Source: Elusimicrobiota bacterium (GTDB taxonomy: Bacteria > Elusimicrobiota > Elusimicrobia > UBA1565 > UBA9628). Taken from it: a stretch of DNA of 64,000 bases. The stretch lies in contig JACRNU010000003.1 of assembly GCA_016234805.1 (NCBI GenBank), forward strand, positions 1 to 64,000, read 5' to 3'. Positions 38,422-47,638 of this stretch are shown here, piece after piece; within the stretch, counting starts at the first letter, position 1; every line of letters starts with the position of its first letter. The position numbers and the translations under genes are program-made. The notes beneath the pieces were generated by a model. That model searched no databases. It was given only the letters and a program-made list of their open reading frames with translations, and was not told where the DNA came from.

Positions 38422-39264
38422 TCAAAAAGTTCCCTTCCAAATCGGCCGTCCCCGCGCGAACTCGGCGAACTCGTCGGCCGGCATGGCCCGCGCCGAGGCG
38501 CCGGGCACCGCCCCCTTGCGGCCCGCGATGGCCGCCGCCAAAGCGCGGAACAGGGCCGCGGCCTTCCCCTTCGGCGCGTGCTCGAAGACGGTCAAGCCCC
38601 GCTCCTCCGATTCGAGGATGTCCGGGTCGCGGGGGATGACGGCCGTGATGTTCACGCCCAGGCGCGCGGCGAAGGCCTCGAGGCGGCCGGGGGGCGCGTC
38701 GTTCTGCCGCAGGTTGAAGATGATCCCGCCGACGAACACGCCCTCGTGGTAGGGGGCGGACGCGACCCGCACGATGTTGTTGGCCGCGAACAGCGACGCC
38801 CTCTCCTCGGAGGAGACGATGTAGACGTCGCGCCCGAGGCCGAAGCGCAGGGGGGCCACGAACCCTCCGCAGACGAGGTCTCCGAGCACGTCGAAGACGA
38901 GCGTGTCGTAGCCGCTGAGCTCGCGCGCGTGATCCTCCAGATACTGGCAGAGAGTGGCCACGCTGCGGCCGCCGCATCCCTGACCCGGAGAAGGCCCTCC
39001 CGTCTCCAAGACGTCGAGCCCGGGCCTGCCCGTCATCACCAGGTCGCGGAAATCCCGGCCCTCGAGCCCCGTCACCATGTCGACGATGGTCGGCGGACGC
39101 CGGCCGCCCATGAGGCGCAGGGAGGTGTCCGCCTTGGGGTCGCAGCCGAGGAGGAGGACCTTGCGGCCCTCCCGCGCGAAGCTCACCGCGAGATGGGCGC
39201 ACATCGTGGACTTGCCCACGCCGCCTTTCCCGTACACGACGACCGTCAGGGGCTTCTTTTTCAT
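38422..39264 (-). CDS. NifH-like nitrogenase reductase paralog
   Basis: VVYGKGGVGKSTMCAHLAVSFAREGRKVLLLGCDPKADTSLRL; GCGGRSV and DVLGDLVCGGFVAPLR keep both cluster-ligand Cys positions. Confidence 0.9.
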   Translation of the reverse strand: MKKKPLTVVVYGKGGVGKSTMCAHLAVSFAREGRKVLLLGCDPKADTSLRLMGGRRPPTIVDMVTGLEGRDFRDLVMTGRPGLDVLETGGPSPGQGCGGRSVATLCQYLEDHARELSGYDTLVFDVLGDLVCGGFVAPLRFGLGRDVYIVSSEERASLFAANNIVRVASAPYHEGVFVGGIIFNLRQNDAPPGRLEAFAARLGVNITAVIPRDPDILESEERGLTVFEHAPKGKAAALFRALAAAIAGRKGAVPGASARAMPADEFAEFARGRPIWKGTF

Positions 39265-40469
39265 GGCCGGGAACCCGCCGACCCCTCGCCGCGCAGGATG
39301 GCCGAGGCGACGCGGTCGACGAGGTGCCGGAAGCCGGCATAGCCCAGGAACGGCCGCTCGACCACGGGATGCTCGAGGTAGTTCGGATAACCGATCGGCA
39401 CATGCGCGACCGAGCCGGGCGGGAAGGTCGCGATCGCGGGGGCCAGGCACACCACGCGCTTGGCCGCGCTGCAAGCCTCCGGATCGGGCAGCAGCCCCAG
39501 CTCGGAGCACAACTCCCGCAGCCGCGCGGCCAGGTGAGGATCGTCCTGCAGGATCTTGACGCCGCAGCCGGAGATGAGACGGAGCACGTGGGCCTGGGTG
39601 TCGCGCACCGCGGCGCGGCTCTCCGAAGCGGCCAGGACCGCGGCCTGCCGGCTGCGCCCGACGCCGGCCGCCGTCTTTCGCAGGAAGCGCTCGGTGGCGG
39701 AGAGACCGAGGGGGAGTTCGACCTCGCAGAGCTTGGCGCCCGTCCGCTTGGCCACGACGCGGGCAGCCTCACGGGCGTAGGGAAGGGAGATCACCACCCC
39801 GGCGCGCTCCGCGGCCTCCAGCTCGGCGCGTCCTCCGCCGGAAAGCCATACGGACTCCACGCGCAGGCCGAGAGCCCCGAGCAGCCGCCGCAGCTCGCGC
39901 AGGTTGCCGGCGTGATCGGGCTCGTCGCGATCGAACAGGTATCCCACGACGGCCGCCGAGCCCTTCCTGCGCCGGCCCGGCCGGAGCGTCACGCTCCGAG
40001 CGAGCGCCGCGCACGTCCGCGCGTAGCCCTCGAGCCAGGTGCCTCCGAGCGAGCGGGAGGGGACATGGCAGACCAGCGGCCCGCCGGGGCTCGCATAGCG
40101 GCGGGCGACCTCCTCCAAGGGGAAGCCCACCAGCTCATGGAAATCGAATGTGGTGGAAAGCACGATGCCCGCGTCGGGCTGGGCGCAGACGCCCGTGAAG
40201 ACGCTCCCGACCTGCCCGGTCCGGTCGGCGGACAGGCTCTTGACCTCCTCCCGGTCCTGGATCTGCCCGGTGTGCACGACGCGGCGGTGCCCGATCGCAG
40301 GGAGCAGGCGGCAGCGCATGTTGTGGCAGTACTGCATCTCGGCCTTGGTGAAAACGCAGTACGGACCGTCGACGATGAGATAGGCGCCGGCGATGGCGTC
40401 GGCCGCGATGAAGACACCGTTAAGGAACGGCAGGCGCACGGCCTCGCCCGGGGACTCGATGCGGGTCAT
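39261..40469 (-). CDS. Nitrogenase component-1-like (NifD/NifK-type) paralog A
   Basis: LNGVFIAADAIAGAYLIVDGPYCVFTKAEMQYC...GIVLSTTFDFHELVGFPLEEVA; ATGA coupling with neighbours on both sides. Confidence 0.75.
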   Translation of the reverse strand: MTRIESPGEAVRLPFLNGVFIAADAIAGAYLIVDGPYCVFTKAEMQYCHNMRCRLLPAIGHRRVVHTGQIQDREEVKSLSADRTGQVGSVFTGVCAQPDAGIVLSTTFDFHELVGFPLEEVARRYASPGGPLVCHVPSRSLGGTWLEGYARTCAALARSVTLRPGRRRKGSAAVVGYLFDRDEPDHAGNLRELRRLLGALGLRVESVWLSGGGRAELEAAERAGVVISLPYAREAARVVAKRTGAKLCEVELPLGLSATERFLRKTAAGVGRSRQAAVLAASESRAAVRDTQAHVLRLISGCGVKILQDDPHLAARLRELCSELGLLPDPEACSAAKRVVCLAPAIATFPPGSVAHVPIGYPNYLEHPVVERPFLGYAGFRHLVDRVASAILRGEGSAGSRP

Positions 40470-42145
40470 ATGTCCCATGGCGTCAGGCAGTCCCGGTGCC
40501 TCGGAAAAGGGCGGGCTCTGCACTTCGCCAGAAGGCGGGCGCCCGAGAGGAGCAGGCCGTCAAGCCCGGGCTCGAACGCGGCTTCCGTGAAGCCCCGCAG
40601 CCCCAGCGCCTCGAGCCTGGGATCGTGGTTGAAGTGGGAGAAGACAAGATCCACTCCCCGCGCGAGCCGGCGGCCGAGCTGCGCCTTCGACGAGAAGGCG
40701 GCGAACTCGATCGTCCCCGAGCCCAACGGCGCCCGGGGCCGCCGCAGCCGCCCGGCGCCCGCGTCGCGGCCCGGGCTGAAGACGAGGCAGCGCACGTTGA
40801 AGCCGAGCTCCCCGAGGAGGGCGGCAGGCGAGAATCCGAAGGCGCGCCGCTGAGTGACGAGAAGCTCGATGTCGGCCGTGTCGCCGACCAGCGCCACGGT
40901 CAGCCGCCGGCACCGCGCCCTCAGCGCCGAAAGCCGCTCCGCCCGTGCTTCCAGGACCCGGGAGAAGGCCTGCTCGTCCCCGTCGAGCCCCAGGACCGAC
41001 GCTATGCGGCCGAGCCACTCCCGCGTGCCCGCCAGCCCGTAGGGAGGATGATGCCTGACAACGGCGAGTCCGTGGCGGAGGAAGGGACCGTCCGCGATCG
41101 TCTCCCACCCGATCGGGTCCAGCCAGACGACGGCGCTCGCCTCGCCCATCTCCGGGGCCCGCCGGAAATCGAGGTCCGGGAACACGGTCCCGAGCACACG
41201 CAGGCCCAGCGCCGCGCAGAGCTCCTCGGCCTGCGCCCGGGCGGAGCGCGAAGGCACGCCGGCGAGCAGCACGGCGCGCGGGTCGCGGCTTGAAGAGAAC
41301 CGCGTCGCATCGAGAAGACGCTCGATCCATGCCGCATAGAGCGGACCCCCGGGGCGGGTCTTAGAGGTCCAGAACACCGGCACGCCGAGCTCGCTCTCGA
41401 TGCGGCCGATGAAAGGCGCGGGGGTGTCGCCGATCAGCTCGGGCAGGCAGGTGGTGTTGAGATGGATGTACGCCGGCTTCTCCCGGCGCGCCACCTCGTC
41501 GAGGGTCCGCCCCAGCAGCTCCTGCGTCCTCCCGCCGACGACGTCCGCCTCGGTGACGAGCGCCTCGACGTCCGTGCAGGCCCCGCCTCCTCCGCCGGCG
41601 TCCTTGTCGGCGAAGAAGCGCAGGGAGGGCGCGCCGGGGTCCGGGTTGGCCAGCCGGCATTCGAGCGTCGCGAAGTTGATGCGGGCCCAGTGCGAGCCCA
41701 GGTCCACCTTCTCCTCCAGGCAGCGCCACTGTGGGTAGACGAACTTCCAGAAATCCGGGGAGTGGTCGACGACGCGGTAGTAGCTCTCCAGCCGCGAGGG
41801 GACGCGGCTGCCGTCCGGATCGGAGTAGAGCAGGGCGTCGCGCCGCAGGCGCGCGATGAGCCCGCCGAAGCTCGTCGCGGCCAGCCCGGCGGCGATCGCG
41901 CCCGCGAGCGCGGTCTCCTCCTCGGTGAGGTCTTCCCGGGCGCAGCGCAGGCGCACGCCGAGCTCGCCGCCCGCCGCGCCCCGGCGCAGCTCCGGGAAGA
42001 GGCCCAACTCGAGGCGCCGGGGACCCTTGACCAGGGAGAATCGCAGCTCTCCGGACGTGAACGCGGCCTTCTCGAGCCCCCATCCCTCCGGCGGCCCTCC
42101 GAGGAGGCCCTTGAGGAAGGCGAGGCCGTCCCGTCCGAGCTGCAT
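40466..42145 (-). CDS. Nitrogenase component-1-like (NifD/NifK-type) paralog B with N-terminal extension
   Basis: VTEADVVGGRTQELLGRTLDEVARREKPAYIHLNTTCLPELIGDTPAPFIGRIESELGVPVFW. Confidence 0.8.
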   Translation of the reverse strand: MQLGRDGLAFLKGLLGGPPEGWGLEKAAFTSGELRFSLVKGPRRLELGLFPELRRGAAGGELGVRLRCAREDLTEEETALAGAIAAGLAATSFGGLIARLRRDALLYSDPDGSRVPSRLESYYRVVDHSPDFWKFVYPQWRCLEEKVDLGSHWARINFATLECRLANPDPGAPSLRFFADKDAGGGGGACTDVEALVTEADVVGGRTQELLGRTLDEVARREKPAYIHLNTTCLPELIGDTPAPFIGRIESELGVPVFWTSKTRPGGPLYAAWIERLLDATRFSSSRDPRAVLLAGVPSRSARAQAEELCAALGLRVLGTVFPDLDFRRAPEMGEASAVVWLDPIGWETIADGPFLRHGLAVVRHHPPYGLAGTREWLGRIASVLGLDGDEQAFSRVLEARAERLSALRARCRRLTVALVGDTADIELLVTQRRAFGFSPAALLGELGFNVRCLVFSPGRDAGAGRLRRPRAPLGSGTIEFAAFSSKAQLGRRLARGVDLVFSHFNHDPRLEALGLRGFTEAAFEPGLDGLLLSGARLLAKCRARPFPRHRDCLTPWDI

Positions 42146-42193
42146 GGTCAGGGCTATGGTACAATTTCAGGACGCCGGAGGCGAGAGGCAGAC

Positions 42194-44110
42194 ATGCGTC
42201 TGATGCTGGTTGAATTCTTCCGAGGGGCTCTCCGCCGCAACGAGAGCAGCATGCTCTTCCCTTTCCTCAAGGGCTTGGCGCGGGAGCGGGGCTTCGAGAC
42301 CCTGTGGCTCTGCTACGGGGGAGACGTGGCGCACCGGCAGGATGCCCCTGTAGGGCGCACGCTCTTCGCCGCCCTTCCGGACGAGGACCTGCGCTCGCTC
42401 GCCCGGCACCTGGAGCGCTTCCGCCCCAGCCACGTGGTCACCAACGACGTCTTGAGCCGCGAGGCGATGAAGCTCCTGTCCGCGCGCACGCCGCCGCCCA
42501 AGCATTTCATCATGCCGACGCTCGGCGAGGTGCCCGGAGGCGCCCATTACGTGGCTTTCGCCCGCTGCGGGTGGTTCCTCGATTGGCTGGGCTGCCCGGA
42601 CCCCGCGGCCTCGCGGCGCCACATCGTCGAGCAGGCCGTCCCCGACTACTCCGCCGTGCTGGCCAACAAGGCGGCGCGCTCCGCGAAGCCGCAGATCACC
42701 ATCCTCAGCGGGGCGCTGTGCGCCTATCGGCGCACGCTGGAGGACAACCCGCATTTCAAGGGCGTGGACCCCGGCGTCCCGAAGCATCGGGGCTGCTCGT
42801 TCTGCATGTGCGCGACCATCCCCCCGGTCACGGCGCCGCAGACGCCGATCCTTCCCCTCATCGAGACCCAGTTCCGGAGGATATCGGAGACGGCGGGCAA
42901 GACCGGCCGGAACAAGGGCCGCTACGAGTTCTTCGACATCCGCGCGTTCTGGAGATTCGACGAGCTCTTCGAGCTCGTCCTCCGCCTGAAGATCCCCCCC
43001 TCGATATTCCTCTTCAATCCCCGCATCGACGACGTCCTTCACCAGCGCGGCCGCATCGAGCGCGTCCTGCCGGCGCTGGCGGAAGCCGGACACGAGGTCC
43101 GGATGCTGAGCATGGGCGTCGAGAACTTCTCCGAAAGGGAGAACTCGCGCTTCAACAAGCGCATCGGCCTGGAGCAGGTGGACGAGTTCCTCGCCCTGAC
43201 GAAGAAATGGGGGCGCGCCTTCCCCGGGGTCTTCCGGCCCTTCAAAGCGGGGAACGCCACCGTCGAACTCGGGTTCATCCTCTTCACCCCCTGGACGACT
43301 CTCGAGGACGTCCGCGTCAACCTGACCCTCGCGGCCGCCCGGGGCTTCCCCGATTGCGGCTACTGGCTGTATTCGACCCTGCTCATCGAGGCCGCCACGC
43401 CCATCTTCCGCTTGGCGGAGAAGGAAGGCGGCGTGCTGGCGGACCGATACCCGGACCCCGGCCAGTACTACGGATTATTCAAGAACGAAGGGGAGATCCG
43501 CGCGATCCGCCCGTGGCGCTTCAAGGACGCGAAGGTCGCAGAGTACTTCGCCCTGCTCGTGCGCATCTGCGCCGCCGAACGCGATGGCCGCGGCTGCTCC
43601 CATTTCCGCGACGACCCCGTCTTCGATCTGGCCGAACGCCTCTACCGCGAGGCGAACGCCCCCCCCGACGGCGCGGCCAAGCCGCTGCGGATCGCGTTCT
43701 CCCTGCTCGAGCTGATGGAAGCGGCTCGCCCCCCCTCCACCCGCGAGGCGCTTCTCCGGGAGGCCGTCGCCCGCGCCGCGACGCGCCCGCTGTCCGCCGC
43801 GGGCAGAGCCGCCCAGCGGATCGTGGACCTGCTTCGCGGCTCCCGCGCGGGGACGTTCGCCGGCTTGGAGTTCGAGCCGGTCTCGGAAGTCGTCCTGCGG
43901 GGCGCGCGCAGCATCCGCCTCGCTCTGTCGATGTCCGGCCGCAGGATCATCCTGGACCTGCATGACGCCCGCTCCACGAAGCCGTGTTTTCTGCGCTCGC
44001 GCCGCTTCCGGGCCGCCTATCCCAAGGATTCCCCCCCTCCCTCCCCGCGCGAGCGCTGGCAGTTGACGCAGTTCCTCCGCCTCCTCGACGCCGCCGTCGA
44101 TCGCGCCTGA
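42194..44110 (+). CDS. B12-binding-type radical SAM protein
   Basis: N-terminal cobalamin-binding-like region; GVPKHRGCSFCMCATIPP; MLSMGVENFSERENSRFNKRIGLEQVDEFLAL; atypical Cys spacing. Confidence 0.75.
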   Translation: MRLMLVEFFRGALRRNESSMLFPFLKGLARERGFETLWLCYGGDVAHRQDAPVGRTLFAALPDEDLRSLARHLERFRPSHVVTNDVLSREAMKLLSARTPPPKHFIMPTLGEVPGGAHYVAFARCGWFLDWLGCPDPAASRRHIVEQAVPDYSAVLANKAARSAKPQITILSGALCAYRRTLEDNPHFKGVDPGVPKHRGCSFCMCATIPPVTAPQTPILPLIETQFRRISETAGKTGRNKGRYEFFDIRAFWRFDELFELVLRLKIPPSIFLFNPRIDDVLHQRGRIERVLPALAEAGHEVRMLSMGVENFSERENSRFNKRIGLEQVDEFLALTKKWGRAFPGVFRPFKAGNATVELGFILFTPWTTLEDVRVNLTLAAARGFPDCGYWLYSTLLIEAATPIFRLAEKEGGVLADRYPDPGQYYGLFKNEGEIRAIRPWRFKDAKVAEYFALLVRICAAERDGRGCSHFRDDPVFDLAERLYREANAPPDGAAKPLRIAFSLLELMEAARPPSTREALLREAVARAATRPLSAAGRAAQRIVDLLRGSRAGTFAGLEFEPVSEVVLRGARSIRLALSMSGRRIILDLHDARSTKPCFLRSRRFRAAYPKDSPPPSPRERWQLTQFLRLLDAAVDRA

Positions 44111-44114
44111 TCGG

Positions 44115-47100
44115 TCAGCCGGCCACCGGCCTCAGTTCCGACGAGCCGAAAACCTCGAGGTACAGCGTCCAGGTCTTGGGGCACGAGGACCGCAGAGCGC
44201 AGCCGCGGCAGACAGGCGGCTCGGGCCGGGCCGCGATCTGGGAGCCCAACCCGTCGCGCACGCCGTCGAGGTCGTCGGCCCTGAAGCGCTCCCACGCCCG
44301 CGCGCTCTCCGCCCCGGGCCTGAACTCGCGGTCGAGGTGGCAGTACGGCAGGCCCTCGGTCGACACGGCCAGGCCCAGGCCGGCCGCGGCGCGGGCCGCG
44401 CAGGAGACGGCCCTGCCCGCGTCCGAGAGCCGGGCCAGGGGCTCGAGGACCGCGTCCTCCGGGAGCTGGACCGGCCTCGGGAAATTGAACTGCACGCGCC
44501 GGACGCCGAGCTTGTGGAGCAGGACCGGGATCCCCTCGAGGCGGTCGAGGTTGCGGCGCAGGACCGGGACCGTGACGAGCACGGCCTTGCCCGCGCCGAG
44601 CAGGACCTTGATGCCCTTGAGGGCCTCCAGGAACGAGCCGGGGACGCCGCTCAACGCGTCGTGACCGGCCTCGTCCGGGCCGAGCAGCATGACTTCAGCC
44701 GCGTCCACGGCCGACAGCAGGCCCGCGCGCGGCCCCGGCCCGGCAAAAGCCCGGGCATGGGTCTGGGCCTGGATGAAGCCGTAGCCCATGGCCCGGGCCT
44801 TCATGCAGAGCTCGGCCAGCCGCGGCCACAGGGTCGGCTCCCCGCGCATGAGCACGAGCTCAGAGCAGCCCGCGTCGCGGCCCCGCTCCAGGGCGGCCAC
44901 GGCCGCCTCGAAGGAACGCGGCGCCGCTCCCTTGAGGTCTCGGATGGTGCAATGGGGGCAATCGAGGTCGCAGTCCACGGTCAGGCGCAGGGAAAGCCGC
45001 CTTCCGGTCCGCTCGACTCCGGTCCGCTCCGCGTGAGGACGGGCTCTACGGCCGCCTGCCTCCACGATGAAGGGCCCCATGACCAGGACGTCGAGGCCCA
45101 TCTCCTTGAAGGCAACCGCCGCCTCGCGCGGAGTCGCCACGAGGGGCTCGCCCTTCCTGTTGAAAGAAGCATTGAGCACCAAGGGCACCCCCGTCCGCCG
45201 GTCGAACTCGGACAAGAGCCTGTGAAAGACCGGGTCGGCTTTCCGGTGCACGCTCTGAGGCCTGGCGGCGCCGTCGTCTTGCATGACCGCGGGGATGGAG
45301 GGAGCCTTGTCTTTCCGCACCGGCACGCTGAAGAGCATGAAGCGCGAGTCCAAGGGGTCCTCGAACCACTCCGCCTCGCGGCCGGCCAGGATCGAGGACC
45401 CGAACGGCCGCCACGCATGGCGCTTCTTCAAGCCGTTGACCCGGTCCTTCATGCCCTTCCGGCGCGGGTCGGCCAGGATGCTGCGATGACCCAGAGCCGT
45501 GGGCCCGAACTCGAGCCTCCCCTGGAACCAGCCCAGGACTTTCCCATCGACAAGGATGCGAGCCGCTTCAGCGGCAGGGTCGTCCGAGCGGCGGCAGGCA
45601 AGGCCCGCCTCGTCCAAGGCGGCCTTCATCTCGTCTTCGGAGAACTCCGGGCCGAGGCACGCGTCCTCCATGACCCAGGACTTGGCTTTCGGAGCGGAGA
45701 AGGCCAGAGCCTCGAGCGCCGCGCCCAGGGCCGTGCCGGCATCGTTGGCTCCGGGCTGGACGAACATGGCTCGCGGCTTGAGCTTCTCGCGGATGAACCG
45801 GTTCATCCTGCAGTTGAGCGCTACGCCTCCCGCCAGGCACAGGCCCAGGGGCTTGAGGGGAACGAATCTGCCGAGGATGTTGAACGCCGTGTCCTCAAGA
45901 GCCTTCTGGAGCGAGGCAGCCAGGTCCCGGTGCGCGGGCTTCAAACCTCCGTCCTCCTTCCTGCCGAGGGCAGCCAGGTCCCGGGAAAGATCCTCGTTGA
46001 TGGCCATGGAATCCGGGCTCTTCCAGGAGAGCCATCTGCCGAAGGGCACGACGGGGTCGCCCGAGCTTGCCAGGGCCATGACGATGCCCTGGCCATGCGC
46101 GCCGAACCCCAGCAGCCTGGATACGGACTCGCAGACTCCGCCGATGGACCGCCGCGCCAGACAAAGGAGCTCGTAGACCGGCCTGATGCCCTTGGGCCCG
46201 GCATGGAACACGGCCGCGGTCCGGCGCTCGCCCCTGCCGTCCACGGTCAGGACCCAAGCCTCCTTCTGCCCCGACGCCCTGAAGGCTGAAGCAGCGTGGC
46301 ACAGGTGGTGGGGGATGAACATGAGCCGGCCGGCGGAGATGACGGGAAGCGGGGAATCCGGCGGCAGGACCGCGCAAGCCATGCCGTAGCGCGGGGGCAG
46401 GCCGTTGATCGCGATGAGGTCCACGTCGTCGAGCGTGAGCCCCTCCTGGGACAGGAGCAGCCTGATGGACCTGCGGCAGAATGATTCCTCGAGGGTGAAG
46501 CCATAGCGCCGGCTGCCAGGGGCAGGCCAGCCGTGGTGGCGCACCCGGCTGAGCTTCTCTTCCTCCACGGCGCCCACGACCCTGCCGTCCCTGACCAAGG
46601 CAGCCGCGTGCTCCTGCGGGGTGCTGATCGCCAGGCCCAGGATGACGCGCGGCTTCCTGACCGGTCCGGACTTCGGAAGAAGGTACGAGGGAGGAAAAGG
46701 CGAAGGCACGGACGGGCCGGCGCAGCCCTTAAGCCTCGAGAGCCACCCGGGCCGGTCGCAGGCGGCTTCGCCCCGCATGGCGCTCGTGAAGGCATACGCG
46801 GGACGCAGAGCGTCCTCCGGGCAGGCCTCCACGCAGTCAAAGCATCGCAGGCAGTCCTTCTTCGCGCCTGGCTTGGCCTTGCCTCCGGAGGAGAGCCTGC
46901 CAGCGGGACAGATCCCGGCGCACGTCCCGCAGTCCCGGCAACGAGTGGCATCTCGGACGATCCCCTGGCCTGCCGGAGCTTCGGCAGCCACGGTCGGCCG
47001 CCTGAGGATGCCGCGCTCGAGCCCGTCGAGCAGGACCCGGAATTCCGCAGGAGGCGTGACAGGGAACTCAGCGAGCTGGTCTTCCAGCCACCGAATAGCC

Positions 47101-47594
47101 CTCTTTTCAAGAGAGGCAGCGATGAAGACAGCGGGCTTGAACCCGCGGCTGTTCCCTGCCCTGCGCCACTCGAAGAATAACGGCTCCCTGCCTCCTGCCG
47201 CGGCTCCAAGCCGCTTCTTGAGGATCCTTCTGGCCGCGGCAAGGTCCGGAGCGTCCGAGTCCGCCTCGACCAGGGTGACGGTCAGGACCGGGACGCGGCG
47301 CTCGTCATGGACGCGTGCCTTGTCTCCGGCCCGGGCCCGTCCTTCCTGGAGGCGCACGGACCAGCCCGCGAGCCTGTCTCGAAGCCGCGACAGGGCGTGC
47401 TCCAGCCTCGGGTGCGCCAGGTCCGGAGCGGCCACGGAGAACACCGCTCCCTCGTCATCGAGCCGCAGCTTGAAATCCCGGTCGAATTCAACCGCGACCC
47501 CGCGGAGGAGTTCTCGGGGATCGAGTCTGGTCCCGAACGCGTCCGTGACGGGCCATCTCAGCGGCGGAGGGGCCGCGGTCTTTCGGGCAGGCAT
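44115..47594 (-). CDS. Multidomain fusion: N-terminal unknown domain + 2x[4Fe-4S] ferredoxin + NodU/CmcH-type carbamoyltransferase + radical SAM
   Basis: CRDCGTCAGICPAG/CLRCFDCVEACPEDA; IPHHLCHAASAF, LTVDGRGE, LCLAGGVALNCRMN, WFQGRLEFGPTALGHRSILADPR; LRLTVDCDLDCPHCTIRD; C-terminal CRGCALRSSC. Confidence 0.9.
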   Translation of the reverse strand: MPARKTAAPPPLRWPVTDAFGTRLDPRELLRGVAVEFDRDFKLRLDDEGAVFSVAAPDLAHPRLEHALSRLRDRLAGWSVRLQEGRARAGDKARVHDERRVPVLTVTLVEADSDAPDLAAARRILKKRLGAAAGGREPLFFEWRRAGNSRGFKPAVFIAASLEKRAIRWLEDQLAEFPVTPPAEFRVLLDGLERGILRRPTVAAEAPAGQGIVRDATRCRDCGTCAGICPAGRLSSGGKAKPGAKKDCLRCFDCVEACPEDALRPAYAFTSAMRGEAACDRPGWLSRLKGCAGPSVPSPFPPSYLLPKSGPVRKPRVILGLAISTPQEHAAALVRDGRVVGAVEEEKLSRVRHHGWPAPGSRRYGFTLEESFCRRSIRLLLSQEGLTLDDVDLIAINGLPPRYGMACAVLPPDSPLPVISAGRLMFIPHHLCHAASAFRASGQKEAWVLTVDGRGERRTAAVFHAGPKGIRPVYELLCLARRSIGGVCESVSRLLGFGAHGQGIVMALASSGDPVVPFGRWLSWKSPDSMAINEDLSRDLAALGRKEDGGLKPAHRDLAASLQKALEDTAFNILGRFVPLKPLGLCLAGGVALNCRMNRFIREKLKPRAMFVQPGANDAGTALGAALEALAFSAPKAKSWVMEDACLGPEFSEDEMKAALDEAGLACRRSDDPAAEAARILVDGKVLGWFQGRLEFGPTALGHRSILADPRRKGMKDRVNGLKKRHAWRPFGSSILAGREAEWFEDPLDSRFMLFSVPVRKDKAPSIPAVMQDDGAARPQSVHRKADPVFHRLLSEFDRRTGVPLVLNASFNRKGEPLVATPREAAVAFKEMGLDVLVMGPFIVEAGGRRARPHAERTGVERTGRRLSLRLTVDCDLDCPHCTIRDLKGAAPRSFEAAVAALERGRDAGCSELVLMRGEPTLWPRLAELCMKARAMGYGFIQAQTHARAFAGPGPRAGLLSAVDAAEVMLLGPDEAGHDALSGVPGSFLEALKGIKVLLGAGKAVLVTVPVLRRNLDRLEGIPVLLHKLGVRRVQFNFPRPVQLPEDAVLEPLARLSDAGRAVSCAARAAAGLGLAVSTEGLPYCHLDREFRPGAESARAWERFRADDLDGVRDGLGSQIAARPEPPVCRGCALRSSCPKTWTLYLEVFGSSELRPVAG

Positions 47595-47638
47595 GGGAGA
47601 GCAGAATGGTATTATTTTATTGTGTTATAGTTGTAGGG

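Noticed and set aside
38365-39772. 574-aa minus-strand ORF spanning NifH-like and SpoVG
   Set aside because: Upstream portion is out of frame with NifH-like (GKGGVGKST in another frame) and is low-complexity Arg/Pro/Ala; only the SpoVG tail is kept.
41462-42193. N-terminal 240 aa of the 882-aa plus-strand ORF
   Set aside because: Antisense shadow of the NifK/D-like gene in high-GC DNA; the radical SAM gene starts at ATG 42194 after GGAGG.
38000-44110. Horizontal transfer of the nif-like block based on apparently different codon style
   Set aside because: The block looks somewhat more GC-rich to the eye than its surroundings, but I did not compute GC or codon usage, so no claim is made.
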